The notes: generated by a model not told the origin, from the sequence alone. Positions 43,078-53,239 are shown, counted from the first letter of the stretch. The stretch: 64,000 nt of DNA from Winogradskyella ludwigii (GCF_013403985.1 NZ_JABFDF010000007.1:148197-212196), one strand, 5' to 3'. Translations and numbers: made by a program.

Positions 43078-45708
43078 TTAAAATTGTTGACCGATTATGA
43101 AGTGAGTTTCCCAGTTTTTAACGGTTGCTCCGTAAGGAGACTCATCAAAAGCATGACCAAAGTCAATACCAAGTAAACCAAAGGCTGGCATAAAGATTCT
43201 TAGTCCAAAACCTGCAGATCTCTGAAGTTTAAATGGATCAAAATCTTTGAAGTCATTTACAGAAGAACCTGCTTCTAAAAATGATAAGGCATAAATTTTT
43301 GCCTGAGCACCTAAAGTAATAGGATAACGTAATTCTAATGAGAATTTATTATAAATTGAGCCACCATCATCAGAAGATAATGATTGATTAGGATAACCAC
43401 GTAATTGAACAACCTCTCTTCCATCTAGTGAAAAGTTACCTAAACCATCACCACCTACAAAGAAACGTTCAAAAGGAATAACTCCTCTAGCATTATTGTA
43501 AGCGCCTAAGAATCCAAACTCAACACTAGGACGTAATACTAACTTTTTAGTTAAGGCTTGGTACCAATCTGCTTTAAATTTAATTTTATAAAACTCTAAC
43601 CATTTAAAACGTTCTTGATCAATTTCAGATCGTCTATCTAAAGCATCATTATAAACTGCAGTTTCTGTAGACGTAGGACTTGAATTAGATGCGTAATCTG
43701 TTATAATTTCTGTTTGATCTTCTCTATCGTCTTCTAATTCTTCATAATCTACACCATTTACTAATGAGTATGGGAATGAAAATTTAGCTGAGACTGAAAA
43801 GTTAGAACCTCCTGTTGGATAAATTGGATCATTGTAAAGGTTATTTCTACTTAAACCAACTGTATAAGATAAGTTATTTGACGTACCATCACCAAAAGTA
43901 AACAAACCTGTATTATAATTCTGAAGGTCATAATGTTGGTAACTTATGGCTTGTGACAATAAGAAGTAATCATCTGGTTCTGATAACCTCGTTGATACAC
44001 CAAATGTTAAACCAGTAATATTAAAACGTTTGTCTTTATCTGCAGTACCTGTTGAAGAGTCATATAAAAACTGTCTCGAGTGCGAGATAGAAGATGACAA
44101 TTGAAATGGTTTTTTACCACCAAGCCAAGGCTCACTAAATGAAAAACTATAAGTTTGGAAGAACTGACTTGCTTGAAGTCTCAGTGCTAAACTTTGACCA
44201 TCTCCTCTTGGTACTGGTTTGTATGCATCTTTCTTAAAGATATCTCTAATTGAAAAATTATTAAATGATAAACCTAATGTACCAATGAAACCACCACCAC
44301 CATAACCACCTTGTAGTTGTATTTGACTAGAACCTTGTTCTACAACAGAGTATTCTACATCTAACGTACCATCAACTGGGTTTGGGTTTTTGATATCTGG
44401 AACAATCTGTTGTGCATCAAAATATCCTAATTGTCCAAGCTCTCTAATGGTTCTAATGATATCAGATTTTCTATATAATTCACCTGGACGTGTTCTAATT
44501 TCTCTATAAACAACGTGATCATTAGTTACATCATTACCAACTACTGTTACATTATTAAAGTAAGCTGGCTTCCCTTCTGAGATACGAATTTCCATATCTA
44601 TCACGTTACCTTCTGCACTTACCTCAACTGGATTAATAGTTGAGAACATATATCCAAAGTTTTGATAAGCATTAGTAATATCGTTTGCATCTGGATTAGA
44701 ATCATCTGCAATACGTTCACGTAATTCTACACCATTATAAGTATCTCCTTCTTTTAATCCTAAAAGATTAGATAATTGCTGATCTGAATAGATGGTATTA
44801 CCAACAAAAGTAATTTTACCAAAAGTGTATTGCTCACCTTCTTCTACTTTAATATCTAAACTTATTGTTTTTTCATCTAAATAAGAAATAGAATCTGATA
44901 TAATTCTAGCATCTCGGTAACCGTTCTCTTTGTAATAATCTACAACACTAACTAAATCTGCTCTAAAATCGTCTTCGATGTATTTAGAACGTTTTAATAA
45001 TCGTAACGGACTAAGACTTTTTTGTTTGGTATTCTTCATAGCCTTACGAAGGCTCTTGTCTGTTAACTTTTCATTGCCATCAAAACGGATCGCTTTAATT
45101 TTTACTTTCTGTCCTTTATCAATAACAATACGCATATCCACACGTTCTTTCTCAACAGAATCTATAACTTGTGACGTAATAATATTTACGTTAGTATTTA
45201 AAAAACCTTTTTTTCTATACTTATTAGTTAAGTAATTTTTTGTAGTTGCTAAAAGGTTTTCAGTAACCTTCTGACCAGATTTAAGTTTATTTTCGTTAAT
45301 AATCTCATCCTTTTTACCTTTTTTAACACCTTCTATAGTAAGGTCTTTAAGTTCTGGTAAATCACTAAGATTAATTTCAAGATTGGCCGTTTTACCTTCA
45401 ATATCTACAATATAGATATCAATGCTACTAAACAAATTAGATTTCCATAATGTCTTTACGGCATTAGCAATTTTATCACCTCCAACTTGAACTTCTTCAT
45501 CTTTACGAAGTTTAGAATAAGCAATAATAGTTTGTGCACTAAAATTAGTGTTTCCTGTTACTGTAATTTCTTTTATTAAATAGGTCTCTCCTCCTTGGAC
45601 TTGAGCATTACTATTAAATGAAATTGTAAAAAGGATTGCAATACAAATAAGTTGATAAATCGATTTCAATACTGCCTTATTAGGTAAGTTGTTCGCTTGT
45701 TTTTCCAA
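43078..45708 (-). CDS. bamA: outer membrane protein assembly factor BamA
   Basis: Core of the machine that inserts beta-barrel proteins into the outer membrane. After the signal peptide (~1-36) come five POTRA domains (~40-440; e.g. YTFGKITFVGNTIYSDQQL) and the C-terminal barrel (~460-876) with the conserved FVGGDGLGNFSLDGREVVQLRG-type loop 6 region and a final strand ending HFIIGQQF with terminal Phe. 876 residues fit Bacteroidota BamA. Its start overlaps the end of uppS by 29 bp, showing tight coupling. Two Skp-like genes follow. Confidence 0.96.
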   Translation of the reverse strand: MEKQANNLPNKAVLKSIYQLICIAILFTISFNSNAQVQGGETYLIKEITVTGNTNFSAQTIIAYSKLRKDEEVQVGGDKIANAVKTLWKSNLFSSIDIYIVDIEGKTANLEINLSDLPELKDLTIEGVKKGKKDEIINENKLKSGQKVTENLLATTKNYLTNKYRKKGFLNTNVNIITSQVIDSVEKERVDMRIVIDKGQKVKIKAIRFDGNEKLTDKSLRKAMKNTKQKSLSPLRLLKRSKYIEDDFRADLVSVVDYYKENGYRDARIISDSISYLDEKTISLDIKVEEGEQYTFGKITFVGNTIYSDQQLSNLLGLKEGDTYNGVELRERIADDSNPDANDITNAYQNFGYMFSTINPVEVSAEGNVIDMEIRISEGKPAYFNNVTVVGNDVTNDHVVYREIRTRPGELYRKSDIIRTIRELGQLGYFDAQQIVPDIKNPNPVDGTLDVEYSVVEQGSSQIQLQGGYGGGGFIGTLGLSFNNFSIRDIFKKDAYKPVPRGDGQSLALRLQASQFFQTYSFSFSEPWLGGKKPFQLSSSISHSRQFLYDSSTGTADKDKRFNITGLTFGVSTRLSEPDDYFLLSQAISYQHYDLQNYNTGLFTFGDGTSNNLSYTVGLSRNNLYNDPIYPTGGSNFSVSAKFSFPYSLVNGVDYEELEDDREDQTEIITDYASNSSPTSTETAVYNDALDRRSEIDQERFKWLEFYKIKFKADWYQALTKKLVLRPSVEFGFLGAYNNARGVIPFERFFVGGDGLGNFSLDGREVVQLRGYPNQSLSSDDGGSIYNKFSLELRYPITLGAQAKIYALSFLEAGSSVNDFKDFDPFKLQRSAGFGLRIFMPAFGLLGIDFGHAFDESPYGATVKNWETHFIIGQQF

Positions 45709-46420
45709 ATCTTCGTTCTCTGTTTTGATAATTTATGATTGCCTCGTATAGATTTTCTTTTTTAAAATCTGGCCATAAAATATCTGTAAAATATAGTTCT
45801 GCGTAGGCTATTTGCCAAAGCAAAAAATTACTAATACGTTGCTCACCACTTGTGCGAATAAGAAGGTCAACGTCTGGTAAATTTCGCGTGTAAAGATGCT
45901 TATTAATAATTGATTCGTCAATAGTTTCTGCAGAAATTATATTATTTTTAACTTTAACTGACAATTCTTTTACAACATTAACAATTTCTTCACGAGAACC
46001 GTAACTCAACGCAAGAGTTAATGTCATATTTGTATTATCCTTTGTCTTATCTATAACATCAAGAAGCTCTTGATGTGCTTTTTTAGGCAAATCATTAAGA
46101 CAACCAATTGCAGACAATTTTATACCATTATCTTGAAGTGTCTTTATCTCTTTCTTTAATGACTTTACTAAAAGTTTCATTAAGGTTTGCACTTCTAATT
46201 TTGGTCTGTTCCAGTTTTCTGTAGAGAATGCATAAAGGGTTAAGTTTTTTACACCTAACTCTGCACTAGCTTCAACAGTTTGTCTTACCGATTTTGTGCC
46301 ATTTTCATGACCTATAGCCCGTAAGAATCCTTGTTGTTTTGCCCAACGACCATTACCATCCATTATAATTGCTATATGGCTGGGAAGCTTATTTTTGTTT
46401 ATTTGTTCTTTTAGACTCAT
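45680..46420 (-). CDS. uppS: isoprenyl (undecaprenyl) diphosphate synthase
   Basis: cis-prenyltransferase making undecaprenyl diphosphate, the lipid carrier for peptidoglycan and glycans. The catalytic Asp21 lies in AIIMDGNGRWAKQQG, and the C-terminal RTSGEQRISNFLLWQIAYAE block binds isopentenyl diphosphate. Length 246 is normal. Starts 1 bp from the DUF6089 gene and overlaps bamA by 29 bp, so the three form one operon. Confidence 0.96.
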   Translation of the reverse strand: MSLKEQINKNKLPSHIAIIMDGNGRWAKQQGFLRAIGHENGTKSVRQTVEASAELGVKNLTLYAFSTENWNRPKLEVQTLMKLLVKSLKKEIKTLQDNGIKLSAIGCLNDLPKKAHQELLDVIDKTKDNTNMTLTLALSYGSREEIVNVVKELSVKVKNNIISAETIDESIINKHLYTRNLPDVDLLIRTSGEQRISNFLLWQIAYAELYFTDILWPDFKKENLYEAIINYQNRERRFGKTSEQLT

Positions 46421-47110
46421 TTAAAAATTGCAATAGCAAGGCCTTCTGCCAAAGGTGTAAGTTAATGTAATTCCTGTAAACATATACCAATCATTATTAT
46501 TAGTATTCCCAAAACTCAAGGATTCCCTGAACTCTCCATCTGGAACACTACCATCCAATTCATCAGAAAAGGTATAGCGTGCACCAATTTCTGCAGCTAA
46601 AATGAATTGATTTGATATGTTTGTTTTATACCCCAGAACCATAGGAATTCCCATAGCCCAACTTGAGGTGTCTTCTGATGTTAATTCTCCAGTACTTGTA
46701 TAATAATAATTATCGTGATTGGTAAGTGTAATACCAGAATATAAGTATGGAGTTCCTTTCACTCCAATTGTATGAAGGTCGAAGTCTACAAATGTAAATT
46801 CCATACCTGCCGAAATTTCGAATATACTCGTGTTAAATTTGTAACCACGCTCTTTTCTTCTTGGATCGTCAGACTTGGCATCAATACCTTCTAAATCTGA
46901 AAAAATAAATGACGCTCTAAAAGAATGTCGTGTACTTCTGTTCCATTTTACAATAGCACCTAATGCTAGTTGATTTGGCGCTATATAATCTGTAGCTCCA
47001 ACATCTCCAATAAAATTACTTCCACCAGCAAATACGCCAACCTCATAAATTTGAGCATCAACATTATTCGTGATCAAAGTGCAAAATAAAACTAAAAAAA
47101 AATACTTCAT
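46421..47110 (-). CDS. DUF6089-family outer membrane protein
   Basis: A 229-residue exported protein (signal peptide ending at NNVDAQ) with beta-rich sequence: YEVGVFAGGSNFIGDVGATD at the N-terminus and aromatic-ended strands up to TGITLTYTFGRRPCYCNF. It resembles small outer-membrane beta-barrels. It is the first gene of the uppS-bamA operon and follows a good promoter. In Bacteroidota this family sits next to BamA, which suggests, but does not prove, a part in outer-membrane biogenesis. Confidence 0.8.
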   Translation of the reverse strand: MKYFFLVLFCTLITNNVDAQIYEVGVFAGGSNFIGDVGATDYIAPNQLALGAIVKWNRSTRHSFRASFIFSDLEGIDAKSDDPRRKERGYKFNTSIFEISAGMEFTFVDFDLHTIGVKGTPYLYSGITLTNHDNYYYTSTGELTSEDTSSWAMGIPMVLGYKTNISNQFILAAEIGARYTFSDELDGSVPDGEFRESLSFGNTNNNDWYMFTGITLTYTFGRRPCYCNF

Positions 47111-47127
47111 AAAAGTTAAAAAGTTTG

Positions 47128-47156
47128 CAAATATAACAATTCTGATTTGGGTTCAA
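47128..47156 (-). promoter_or_regulatory. promoter of the DUF6089-uppS-bamA operon
   Basis: On the minus strand TTG (47156-47154), 18 bp, then TATATTTG (47135-47128), a full -7 match. It gives a leader of only about 10-15 nt. Confidence 0.5.
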
Positions 47157-47368
47157 TAATTTGACACAAATTGTATTATATCAATTTATTACCATTTCAA
47201 CTTTGACATCACAATAATTTAAAATTTTATCGTTCTAAAATTTCAATTCAAAAACCTTATCGCCTATTATTGTTTTGATTTCAACTTAAAAAGAAATCTA
47301 TCGATCTTTCATTAAATATGGTATTACAGAATAACCGTTTTTTCACCCAAATATTGTATTAGTAAGGG

Positions 47369-48250
47369 TTAGTTACGACGATCTTCTCCCCAAAGTAATT
47401 TTTTTCGAAGTGTTGCGAGGAAGGTTTCATCTAATAATTGCACCATTTTAATTACAAAATCTGCCTTTCTTACAGTTACAGTAGTCGTGTTAGATAGTGT
47501 TACAATTCTTGAATCGAGCGACATTAAAAAATGATCTTCCCTTCCATTGACTCTAAGCGTTACTGTTGTATTATCTGGAAGAATTAATGGACGCGCACTC
47601 AAATTATGTGGTGCAATAGGAGTTAGTGCAAAACTCTTAGCATCTGGAGCAATAACAGGACCACCACAACTTAAAGAATAACCTGTAGAACCTGTTGGTG
47701 TAGATAAAATAAGACCATCTGCCCAATATGATGTTAAAAACTCATCGTTAAGATGCGTCTCTATCGTTATCATAGAGGTGGTGTTTTTTCGACTTATAGC
47801 AATTTCATTAAGTGCAAAAGATGTTTCTACAAGATCTTGATGTTCCGGTTCTGTAGATACACTAAGTAATGATCGTTCAGAAATTTTATAATCTCCATTA
47901 AAAACATCTGTAAGTGCGGTTTGTATATCGTCTATTTGAATTGTAGCCAAAAAACCTAAGCGACCTGTATTAATTCCTATCACTGGAATTCCAAAATCAC
48001 CAACATAGGTAATCGCTCTTAAAATTGTACCATCACCACCAACACTTATAAGCAAATCAAAACTTGAATCTAATGCTGTAAATGCATTTATTTTAGCATT
48101 AGTTTTTATGTCTGGTTTTTGAATAGCTAAAAACTCACTTTCAATAAAAACGTGCGCTTCTTTTTCAAACAAAACATCTATCAGTTTCTCAACTGCTATT
48201 TGAGTGGTCTCTTTTATATAATTCTGACCGTAAATTGCAATTTTATTCAT
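47369..48250 (-). CDS. nadK: NAD kinase
   Basis: Phosphorylates NAD to NADP. The diagnostic GGDGT motif lies in LLISVGGDGTILRA, and the second site is LSTPTGSTGYSLSCGGP. Length 293 is normal. The start overlaps the stop of the CBS-protein gene by one base (TAATG), so the two are translationally coupled. A 258-bp gap without a gene separates it from the DUF6089 gene downstream. Confidence 0.96.
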   Translation of the reverse strand: MNKIAIYGQNYIKETTQIAVEKLIDVLFEKEAHVFIESEFLAIQKPDIKTNAKINAFTALDSSFDLLISVGGDGTILRAITYVGDFGIPVIGINTGRLGFLATIQIDDIQTALTDVFNGDYKISERSLLSVSTEPEHQDLVETSFALNEIAISRKNTTSMITIETHLNDEFLTSYWADGLILSTPTGSTGYSLSCGGPVIAPDAKSFALTPIAPHNLSARPLILPDNTTVTLRVNGREDHFLMSLDSRIVTLSNTTTVTVRKADFVIKMVQLLDETFLATLRKKLLWGEDRRN

Positions 48251-48906
48251 TACATGTTTAGATATTTATCGAGATATTGCGATCGTTCTTTTAAGCTTTC
48301 TATATAAGAGTCGTCTTCATGACCAGAAACAATGATGTAACTATAGCGCCTAAACGTTTGTATAATTTCATTAAGGCTTGCGTTACCAACTTTTAAGGTA
48401 ACACGTACTAAATCCCCATCTGCCTTAGAAACAAATGCTCCTAAAAGCTTAGCATCATTAGACTCCACAATTTGACTAATTTCACTAAACGAATAATCAT
48501 TAACACCTTTTTCTACAACAAGAATACCTCCAGGCTCAGCAAAAAACGGAGTTTCGTTAAACAGGTGTATAATATCATTTAGCTCGTAATAGCCCAAATA
48601 TTTATTGTTTTCACCCAAGATTGGCATAATGTTAGAATCGTTTTGCGCAAATGCCTCAAGCACATCCAACCAAATGGTTTGTGGTCTCACAAAAAAGCCT
48701 TCAATAGCGTAATTGCAATCACTTATGGTTTTAGCACCTTCAAAACAATGTGCATCAGTTTCAGAAATACAACCCATATATACACCATTATTCTCAATTG
48801 GAATATGTGAGTACGTCAGCTCATTAAAAAGCAATTTTAAATCGCTAATTTTATCTGAAACCAACAGTGGTTTTATATCGTTTATTACGTAATCTTGAAG
48901 CTCCAT
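48250..48906 (-). CDS. CBS-domain protein
   Basis: A 218-residue cytosolic protein with a CBS pair (~1-125), probably sensing an adenine nucleotide, and a C-terminal ACT-like part (~135-205, GGILVVEKGVNDYSFSEISQ). No enzyme domain is attached. It is coupled to nadK (TAATG overlap), and in Bacteroidota such proteins regularly precede nadK, so regulation of NAD(P) metabolism by adenylate binding is a reasonable guess. Confidence 0.8.
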   Translation of the reverse strand: MELQDYVINDIKPLLVSDKISDLKLLFNELTYSHIPIENNGVYMGCISETDAHCFEGAKTISDCNYAIEGFFVRPQTIWLDVLEAFAQNDSNIMPILGENNKYLGYYELNDIIHLFNETPFFAEPGGILVVEKGVNDYSFSEISQIVESNDAKLLGAFVSKADGDLVRVTLKVGNASLNEIIQTFRRYSYIIVSGHEDDSYIESLKERSQYLDKYLNM

Positions 48907-48969
48907 TACTACCTATTAATTAGGCTGCAAATTAATCATAAATAACCATAAAATGCGTCTTCTACTTCG

Positions 48970-48977
48970 TATTTTTG
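48970..48977 (+). promoter_or_regulatory. -7 element of pdxJ
   Basis: TATTTTTG, a full match to the consensus, 19 bp before the pdxJ ATG. No clear -33 TTTG. Confidence 0.45.
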
Positions 48978-48996
48978 CAATTCAAACGGTAAAATT

Positions 48997-49710
48997 ATGA
49001 CTAAATTAAGTGTTAATATAAATAAGATTGCAACGTTAAGAAATAGTCGCGGAGGAAATACTCCGAATGTCGTTCAGTTTGCAAAAGATGCGCAACGTTT
49101 TGGAGCAGAAGGTATAACTATACATCCAAGACCTGATGAAAGACATATTCGCTATCAAGATGCTTACGATTTAAAATCTGACGTTTATACAGAATATAAC
49201 ATAGAAGGTAATCCTATTCCTAAATTTATGGAAATGGTTTTAAAAATTAAACCAACACAGGTTACTTTGGTACCAGATTCCATTAATGCCATTACATCTA
49301 ACGCAGGTTGGGACACTATAAAACATAAAGATTTTTTAACTGAAATAATTAAAGAGTTTAAAAACAACAATATAAGAACATCGATTTTTGTAGATCCAGA
49401 TTTACATCAAATAGAGGGAGCTAAAGCAACAGGAACAGACCGAATAGAACTTTATACGGAAACTTTTGCACATCAATACAGCTTAGGAAACAAAAACGCT
49501 ATTAATCCTTATATGGAATGTGCTGGCTTAGCAAACGCTTTAGATCTAGGCATCAATGCTGGTCATGATTTATCTTTAGATAATATTAAATTTTTCAAAG
49601 AAAATATAACAGGCTTACTAGAGGTATCTATAGGACATGCACTAATTGCTGAAAGTTTATATTTAGGAGTTGAGACTGTTATTGGAATGTATTTGGATAA
49701 GCTGAAGTAA
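48997..49710 (+). CDS. pdxJ: pyridoxine 5'-phosphate synthase
   Basis: Last step of the DXP-dependent vitamin B6 pathway. The TIM barrel begins LSVNINKIATLRNSRGGNTP; the catalytic region includes GITIHPRPDERHIR, and GTDRIELYTE and INAGHDLSLDN bind phosphate. Length 237 is normal. It is divergent from the CBS-nadK genes and 62 bp before a hydrolase gene, with which it may share a transcript. Confidence 0.96.
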   Translation: MTKLSVNINKIATLRNSRGGNTPNVVQFAKDAQRFGAEGITIHPRPDERHIRYQDAYDLKSDVYTEYNIEGNPIPKFMEMVLKIKPTQVTLVPDSINAITSNAGWDTIKHKDFLTEIIKEFKNNNIRTSIFVDPDLHQIEGAKATGTDRIELYTETFAHQYSLGNKNAINPYMECAGLANALDLGINAGHDLSLDNIKFFKENITGLLEVSIGHALIAESLYLGVETVIGMYLDKLK

Positions 49711-49772
49711 TATAAATAAAGCCACGAAGAATATTCTTAAATATTTTGAAACTTTCAAACTAACTAAACAAA

Positions 49773-50537
49773 ATGACACTATACTCAAATATCATAGAAG
49801 AAGGTAAACCATTTGTAATTCTACACGGATTTCTAGGCATGGGAGACAATTGGAAAACCTTAGCAAAGCATTTCTCAGAAACTAACTTTGAGGTTCATCT
49901 TGTAGATCAACGCAACCATGGACGTAGTTTTCATTCTGATGAGTTTGATTACGACGTTATGGCCAACGATTTAAAACAGTATTGTGATACACATAATTTA
50001 AAAGACATCATTTTATTAGGCCATTCTATGGGCGGAAAAACAGCGATGCTTTTCGCTTCTAAATTCCCGGAATTGGTCAGTAAACTTATTGTTGCAGATA
50101 TTTCACCACGATATTATCCTGTACATCATGATGCTATTTTAGATGGATTAAGTCATTTAGATTTTTCAATATTAAAAACCAGAGGAGAAGCAGATAAGGC
50201 GCTAAGCAACTATGTTCAAGACGCAGGAACGCGTATGTTTTTACTCAAAAATTTATATTGGGTAGAAAAAGGGCAATTAGGTTTACGCATTAATTTAGAA
50301 GTATTAAAAGATAATATTTCAGAAGTAGGAGAAGCACTTCCTATACATGCTGTATTCAAAAAAGACACTTTGTTTTTGCGTGGAGATCGTTCAGAATATA
50401 TTGGAGAAGCAGATGCAGCTATTATTCATCGTCATTTTCCAAATTCTAAAATTATTACCATTTCAAATGCTGGACATTGGTTACATGCTGAAAATCCAAA
50501 AGATTTTTATTCTGCAGTAATAAATTTTGTATCTTAG
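49773..50537 (+). CDS. alpha/beta-fold hydrolase (YbfF-like esterase)
   Basis: A 254-residue cytosolic alpha/beta hydrolase. The nucleophile elbow is LLGHSMGGKTA (Ser85), the oxyanion region is ILHGFLGMGDNW, and the catalytic His lies in NAGHWLHAENP. DQRNHGRSFHS is typical of YbfF-type acyl-CoA/ester hydrolases. It lies 62 bp after pdxJ and 21 bp before a small membrane-protein gene. The substrate is unknown. Confidence 0.85.
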   Translation: MTLYSNIIEEGKPFVILHGFLGMGDNWKTLAKHFSETNFEVHLVDQRNHGRSFHSDEFDYDVMANDLKQYCDTHNLKDIILLGHSMGGKTAMLFASKFPELVSKLIVADISPRYYPVHHDAILDGLSHLDFSILKTRGEADKALSNYVQDAGTRMFLLKNLYWVEKGQLGLRINLEVLKDNISEVGEALPIHAVFKKDTLFLRGDRSEYIGEADAAIIHRHFPNSKIITISNAGHWLHAENPKDFYSAVINFVS

Positions 50538-50558
50538 ATAGATATAAACATAAAAATC

Positions 50559-50906
50559 ATGAATCTCATATTAAGACTTTTACTAAACGCATTGGCCGTT
50601 TTTATTTTAGCACAAATATTAAATGGTGTATCTGTAGATGGCTATACTGGAGCCATTTGTGTTGCCATTGTACTCGCCATATTAAATCTGTTAGTAAAAC
50701 CCATTTTAGTCATCTTAACCATACCGGCGACTATAGTTACATTAGGTCTTTTCCTTTTTGTAATAAACGCACTTATTATATTATTAGCAGACAAACTTAT
50801 AGACGGATTTGGTGTTTCTAGTTTCTGGACGGCACTATTATTTAGTATTCTACTATCGTTATTACAATCCTTGTTTCAATCCTTCTTAAAAGGAGATAAA
50901 AAGTAG
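50559..50906 (+). CDS. small four-helix membrane protein (phage-holin-4 family-like)
   Basis: A 115-residue integral membrane protein with about four helices (LILRLLLNALAVFILAQI, ICVAIVLAILNLLVKPIL, LGLFLFVINALIILLADK, FWTALLFSILLSLLQSL). It matches the DUF360/mycobacterial four-TM family called phage holin family 4, which are ordinary chromosomal proteins of unknown function, not lysis proteins. It follows the hydrolase gene by 21 bp. Confidence 0.8.
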   Translation: MNLILRLLLNALAVFILAQILNGVSVDGYTGAICVAIVLAILNLLVKPILVILTIPATIVTLGLFLFVINALIILLADKLIDGFGVSSFWTALLFSILLSLLQSLFQSFLKGDKK

Positions 50907-50964
50907 CTTGTACCATTTGTGGTTTAAAACTATTAATAGTATATACATCAAACGCTTAAAACTA

Positions 50965-50995
50965 TTGTTGGGTTGCAAAAAATATTGTATTTTTG
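50965..50995 (+). promoter_or_regulatory. promoter of the trigger factor gene
   Basis: TTG (50965-50967) and TATTTTTG (50988-50995) at 20-bp spacing. The -7 box overlaps the first codons of a longer reading frame, which supports the tig start at 51020. Confidence 0.6.
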
Positions 50996-51019
50996 CAGCC
51001 CAATTTTAGTTTCAAAAAA

Positions 51020-52342
51020 ATGAATATTACAAGAGAAAACATCGATGCATTAAATGCAGTTGTAAAAGTTGATATCGCTAAAGAAGATTATAGCGACAAA
51101 GTAGAGCAAATCTTATTAGATTACCGTAAGTCTGCAAACATTCCTGGTTTTAGAAAAGGTCATGTACCAATGGGAATGGTAAAAAAGCAATATGGTAAAG
51201 CTGTATTGGTTGATGAAGTAAACAAATTACTACAAGAAGCTCTTGGAAAGTATTTAGTTGAAGAAAAACTAGATGTTTTAGGTAACCCATTACCAAAAGC
51301 ACAAGACGACTTAAACTGGGATGCGGAAGCATTTTCTTTTGAATTTGAATTAGGTCTTGCACCACAATTCGAAGTTGCCTTAAAAAGTAAAAAAGCAATA
51401 ACACATTATAATATTGTTGCGGATGATAAAATGATCAATGAACAAATTGAGCATATCCAAAAACAATACGGAAAAATCATTTCTCAAGACGAGGTTACTA
51501 AAGATTCTGAAATTACTGGAACTTTTACTAACGAGGAAAAAGAAATCGATAATTCTACAATGATTACTTTAGATAAATTGAAAGGAAAAACAAATCCTAA
51601 GAAATTTATCGGAGCTAAAGTTGGTGATGTTATTACATTAAAAACAAAAGGATTGTTTAGCGACGATCACGATTTAATGAATGCTTTAAAAGTGGCTCAT
51701 GACGATGCTCATGGTTTAGAAATTGAAGTGAATTTTACAATCACAGAAATTAACGAACGTGAATTAGCAGATTTAGATCAAGAGTTATTTGATAAATTAT
51801 TTGGAAAAGAGGTTGTAACTTCAGTAACAGAATTGAAAGACAAAATCAAAGAAGATTCTGAAAAGCAATTTGTACAACAAGGAGATCAGAAATTATTAAA
51901 TGACGTTACTGAGGATTTAGTTGCGAATACTAAATTTGATTTACCAGCAACCTTCTTACAAAAATGGATGCAAAACTCAGGTGAAGAAATAATCACTGAA
52001 GAGCAAGCTAAAGAAGAATACGAAAAGTCTGAAAAAAGCATGCGTTACCAACTTATAGAAGGTAAATTAATCACTGAGCACAAACTTCAAGTACAATTTG
52101 AAGAATTAAAAGCGTACTCAATGGAAATGATTAAAGGTCAGATGGCTCAGTTTGGTCAAATGAATCCTTCAGAAAAAGAATTAGAGGACATTGCTGCACG
52201 TATCTTAGGAAACCAAGACGAAGTTAAGCGTATGTCTGAACAATTAATGAGTCAGAAATTATTAGGTCTATATAAGACTGAAGCAAATATTAAGACTAAA
52301 GAAATCACTTACGATGATTTTGTTAAAGAATTCTATAGTTAA
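51020..52342 (+). CDS. tig: trigger factor
   Basis: Ribosome-associated chaperone for nascent chains. N-terminal ribosome-binding domain with the signature region IPGFRKGHVPMGMVKKQYG (~34-52), a middle part where the FKBP-type PPIase fold is weakly conserved, as is common in Bacteroidota, and an alpha-helical C-terminal domain. About 440 residues. The ATG at 51020 (MNITREN) is chosen because the nine-codon extension upstream overlaps the promoter. A hairpin terminator follows; clpP and clpX come next, a classic gene order. Confidence 0.94.
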   Translation: MNITRENIDALNAVVKVDIAKEDYSDKVEQILLDYRKSANIPGFRKGHVPMGMVKKQYGKAVLVDEVNKLLQEALGKYLVEEKLDVLGNPLPKAQDDLNWDAEAFSFEFELGLAPQFEVALKSKKAITHYNIVADDKMINEQIEHIQKQYGKIISQDEVTKDSEITGTFTNEEKEIDNSTMITLDKLKGKTNPKKFIGAKVGDVITLKTKGLFSDDHDLMNALKVAHDDAHGLEIEVNFTITEINERELADLDQELFDKLFGKEVVTSVTELKDKIKEDSEKQFVQQGDQKLLNDVTEDLVANTKFDLPATFLQKWMQNSGEEIITEEQAKEEYEKSEKSMRYQLIEGKLITEHKLQVQFEELKAYSMEMIKGQMAQFGQMNPSEKELEDIAARILGNQDEVKRMSEQLMSQKLLGLYKTEANIKTKEITYDDFVKEFYS

Positions 52343-52373
52343 AAGTAGTCTTTAAAATAATTAGTATCTTTAA

Positions 52374-52406
52374 GGCGTAGAACTGTAAAAGTTTTACGCC
52401 TTTTTT
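52374..52406 (+). terminator. terminator after tig
   Basis: GGCGTAGAAC (52374-52383) pairs with GTTTTACGCC (52391-52400), one G-U, followed by six T. Confidence 0.85.
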
Positions 52407-52503
52407 GACATTAGTTTTCCATTGAAAATTAATACGATTCTAAATTAATTTCAGAATCGGCAAAAACAATAAATATCATTAATTAAAAAGAATTATAACA
52501 CAT

Positions 52504-53193
52504 ATGGATTACGGAAAAGAATTCGAAAAATTCGCAACTAAAGACCAAGGAATTAACGGTAACTATTATCAAAAGATAGTTACAAGTATGAATCCAACTA
52601 ATTTTAATCCAACTAACTTGACGCCAAATATTATTGAAGAGCGTCAAATGAATGCCGTTGCAATGGATGTGTTTTCACGTCTAATGATGGATCGTATTAT
52701 ATTTTTAGGAACAGGAGTAAATGACCAAGTTGCTAATATTATACAAGCACAATTATTGTTTTTACAAAGTGTAGACGCTTCAAAAGATGTACAAATCTAT
52801 ATTAATTCTCCAGGAGGTAGCGTTTATGCTGGTTTAGGTATTTACGATACTATGCAGTTTATTAAACCAGATGTTGCTACAATCTGTACAGGTATTGCTG
52901 CTTCTATGGCTGCTGTATTATTATGTGCTGGAGCAAAAGGAAAACGTTCTGCTTTAAAACACTCTCGTGTAATGATTCACCAAGTAAGTAGTGGAACACA
53001 AGGACAGTTAAGCGATATGGAAATTGCCTTAAAGGAAACTATAAGAGTAAAGGAAGAATTATACGAAATAATTGCAAATCATTCCGGTAACACTATTGAG
53101 CAAGTAGAAAAAGATTCTGATAGAGATTATTGGATGCGTTCTCCTGAGGCTTTAGAATACGGAATGATTGATGAAATTTTAGAGCGCAAGTAA
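52504..53193 (+). CDS. clpP: ATP-dependent Clp protease proteolytic subunit
   Basis: Serine protease that forms the barrel of ClpXP. Ser134 in TGIAASMAAVLL and His159 in RVMIHQVSSG are the catalytic pair, with the Asp in the DSDRDYWM segment. The N-terminal pro-region is about 40 residues. Length 229 is normal. Followed by clpX after 88 bp with a hairpin in the gap, and preceded by tig. Confidence 0.97.
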   Translation: MDYGKEFEKFATKDQGINGNYYQKIVTSMNPTNFNPTNLTPNIIEERQMNAVAMDVFSRLMMDRIIFLGTGVNDQVANIIQAQLLFLQSVDASKDVQIYINSPGGSVYAGLGIYDTMQFIKPDVATICTGIAASMAAVLLCAGAKGKRSALKHSRVMIHQVSSGTQGQLSDMEIALKETIRVKEELYEIIANHSGNTIEQVEKDSDRDYWMRSPEALEYGMIDEILERK

Positions 53194-53239
53194 TCTTAAT
53201 TACCTTCGACTAAAAAGTCTAAAGAAAATATAAATTGAA

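Noticed and set aside
50559..50906. Prophage lysis gene (holin)
   Set aside because: The family name is misleading; there are no other phage genes and it sits among housekeeping genes.
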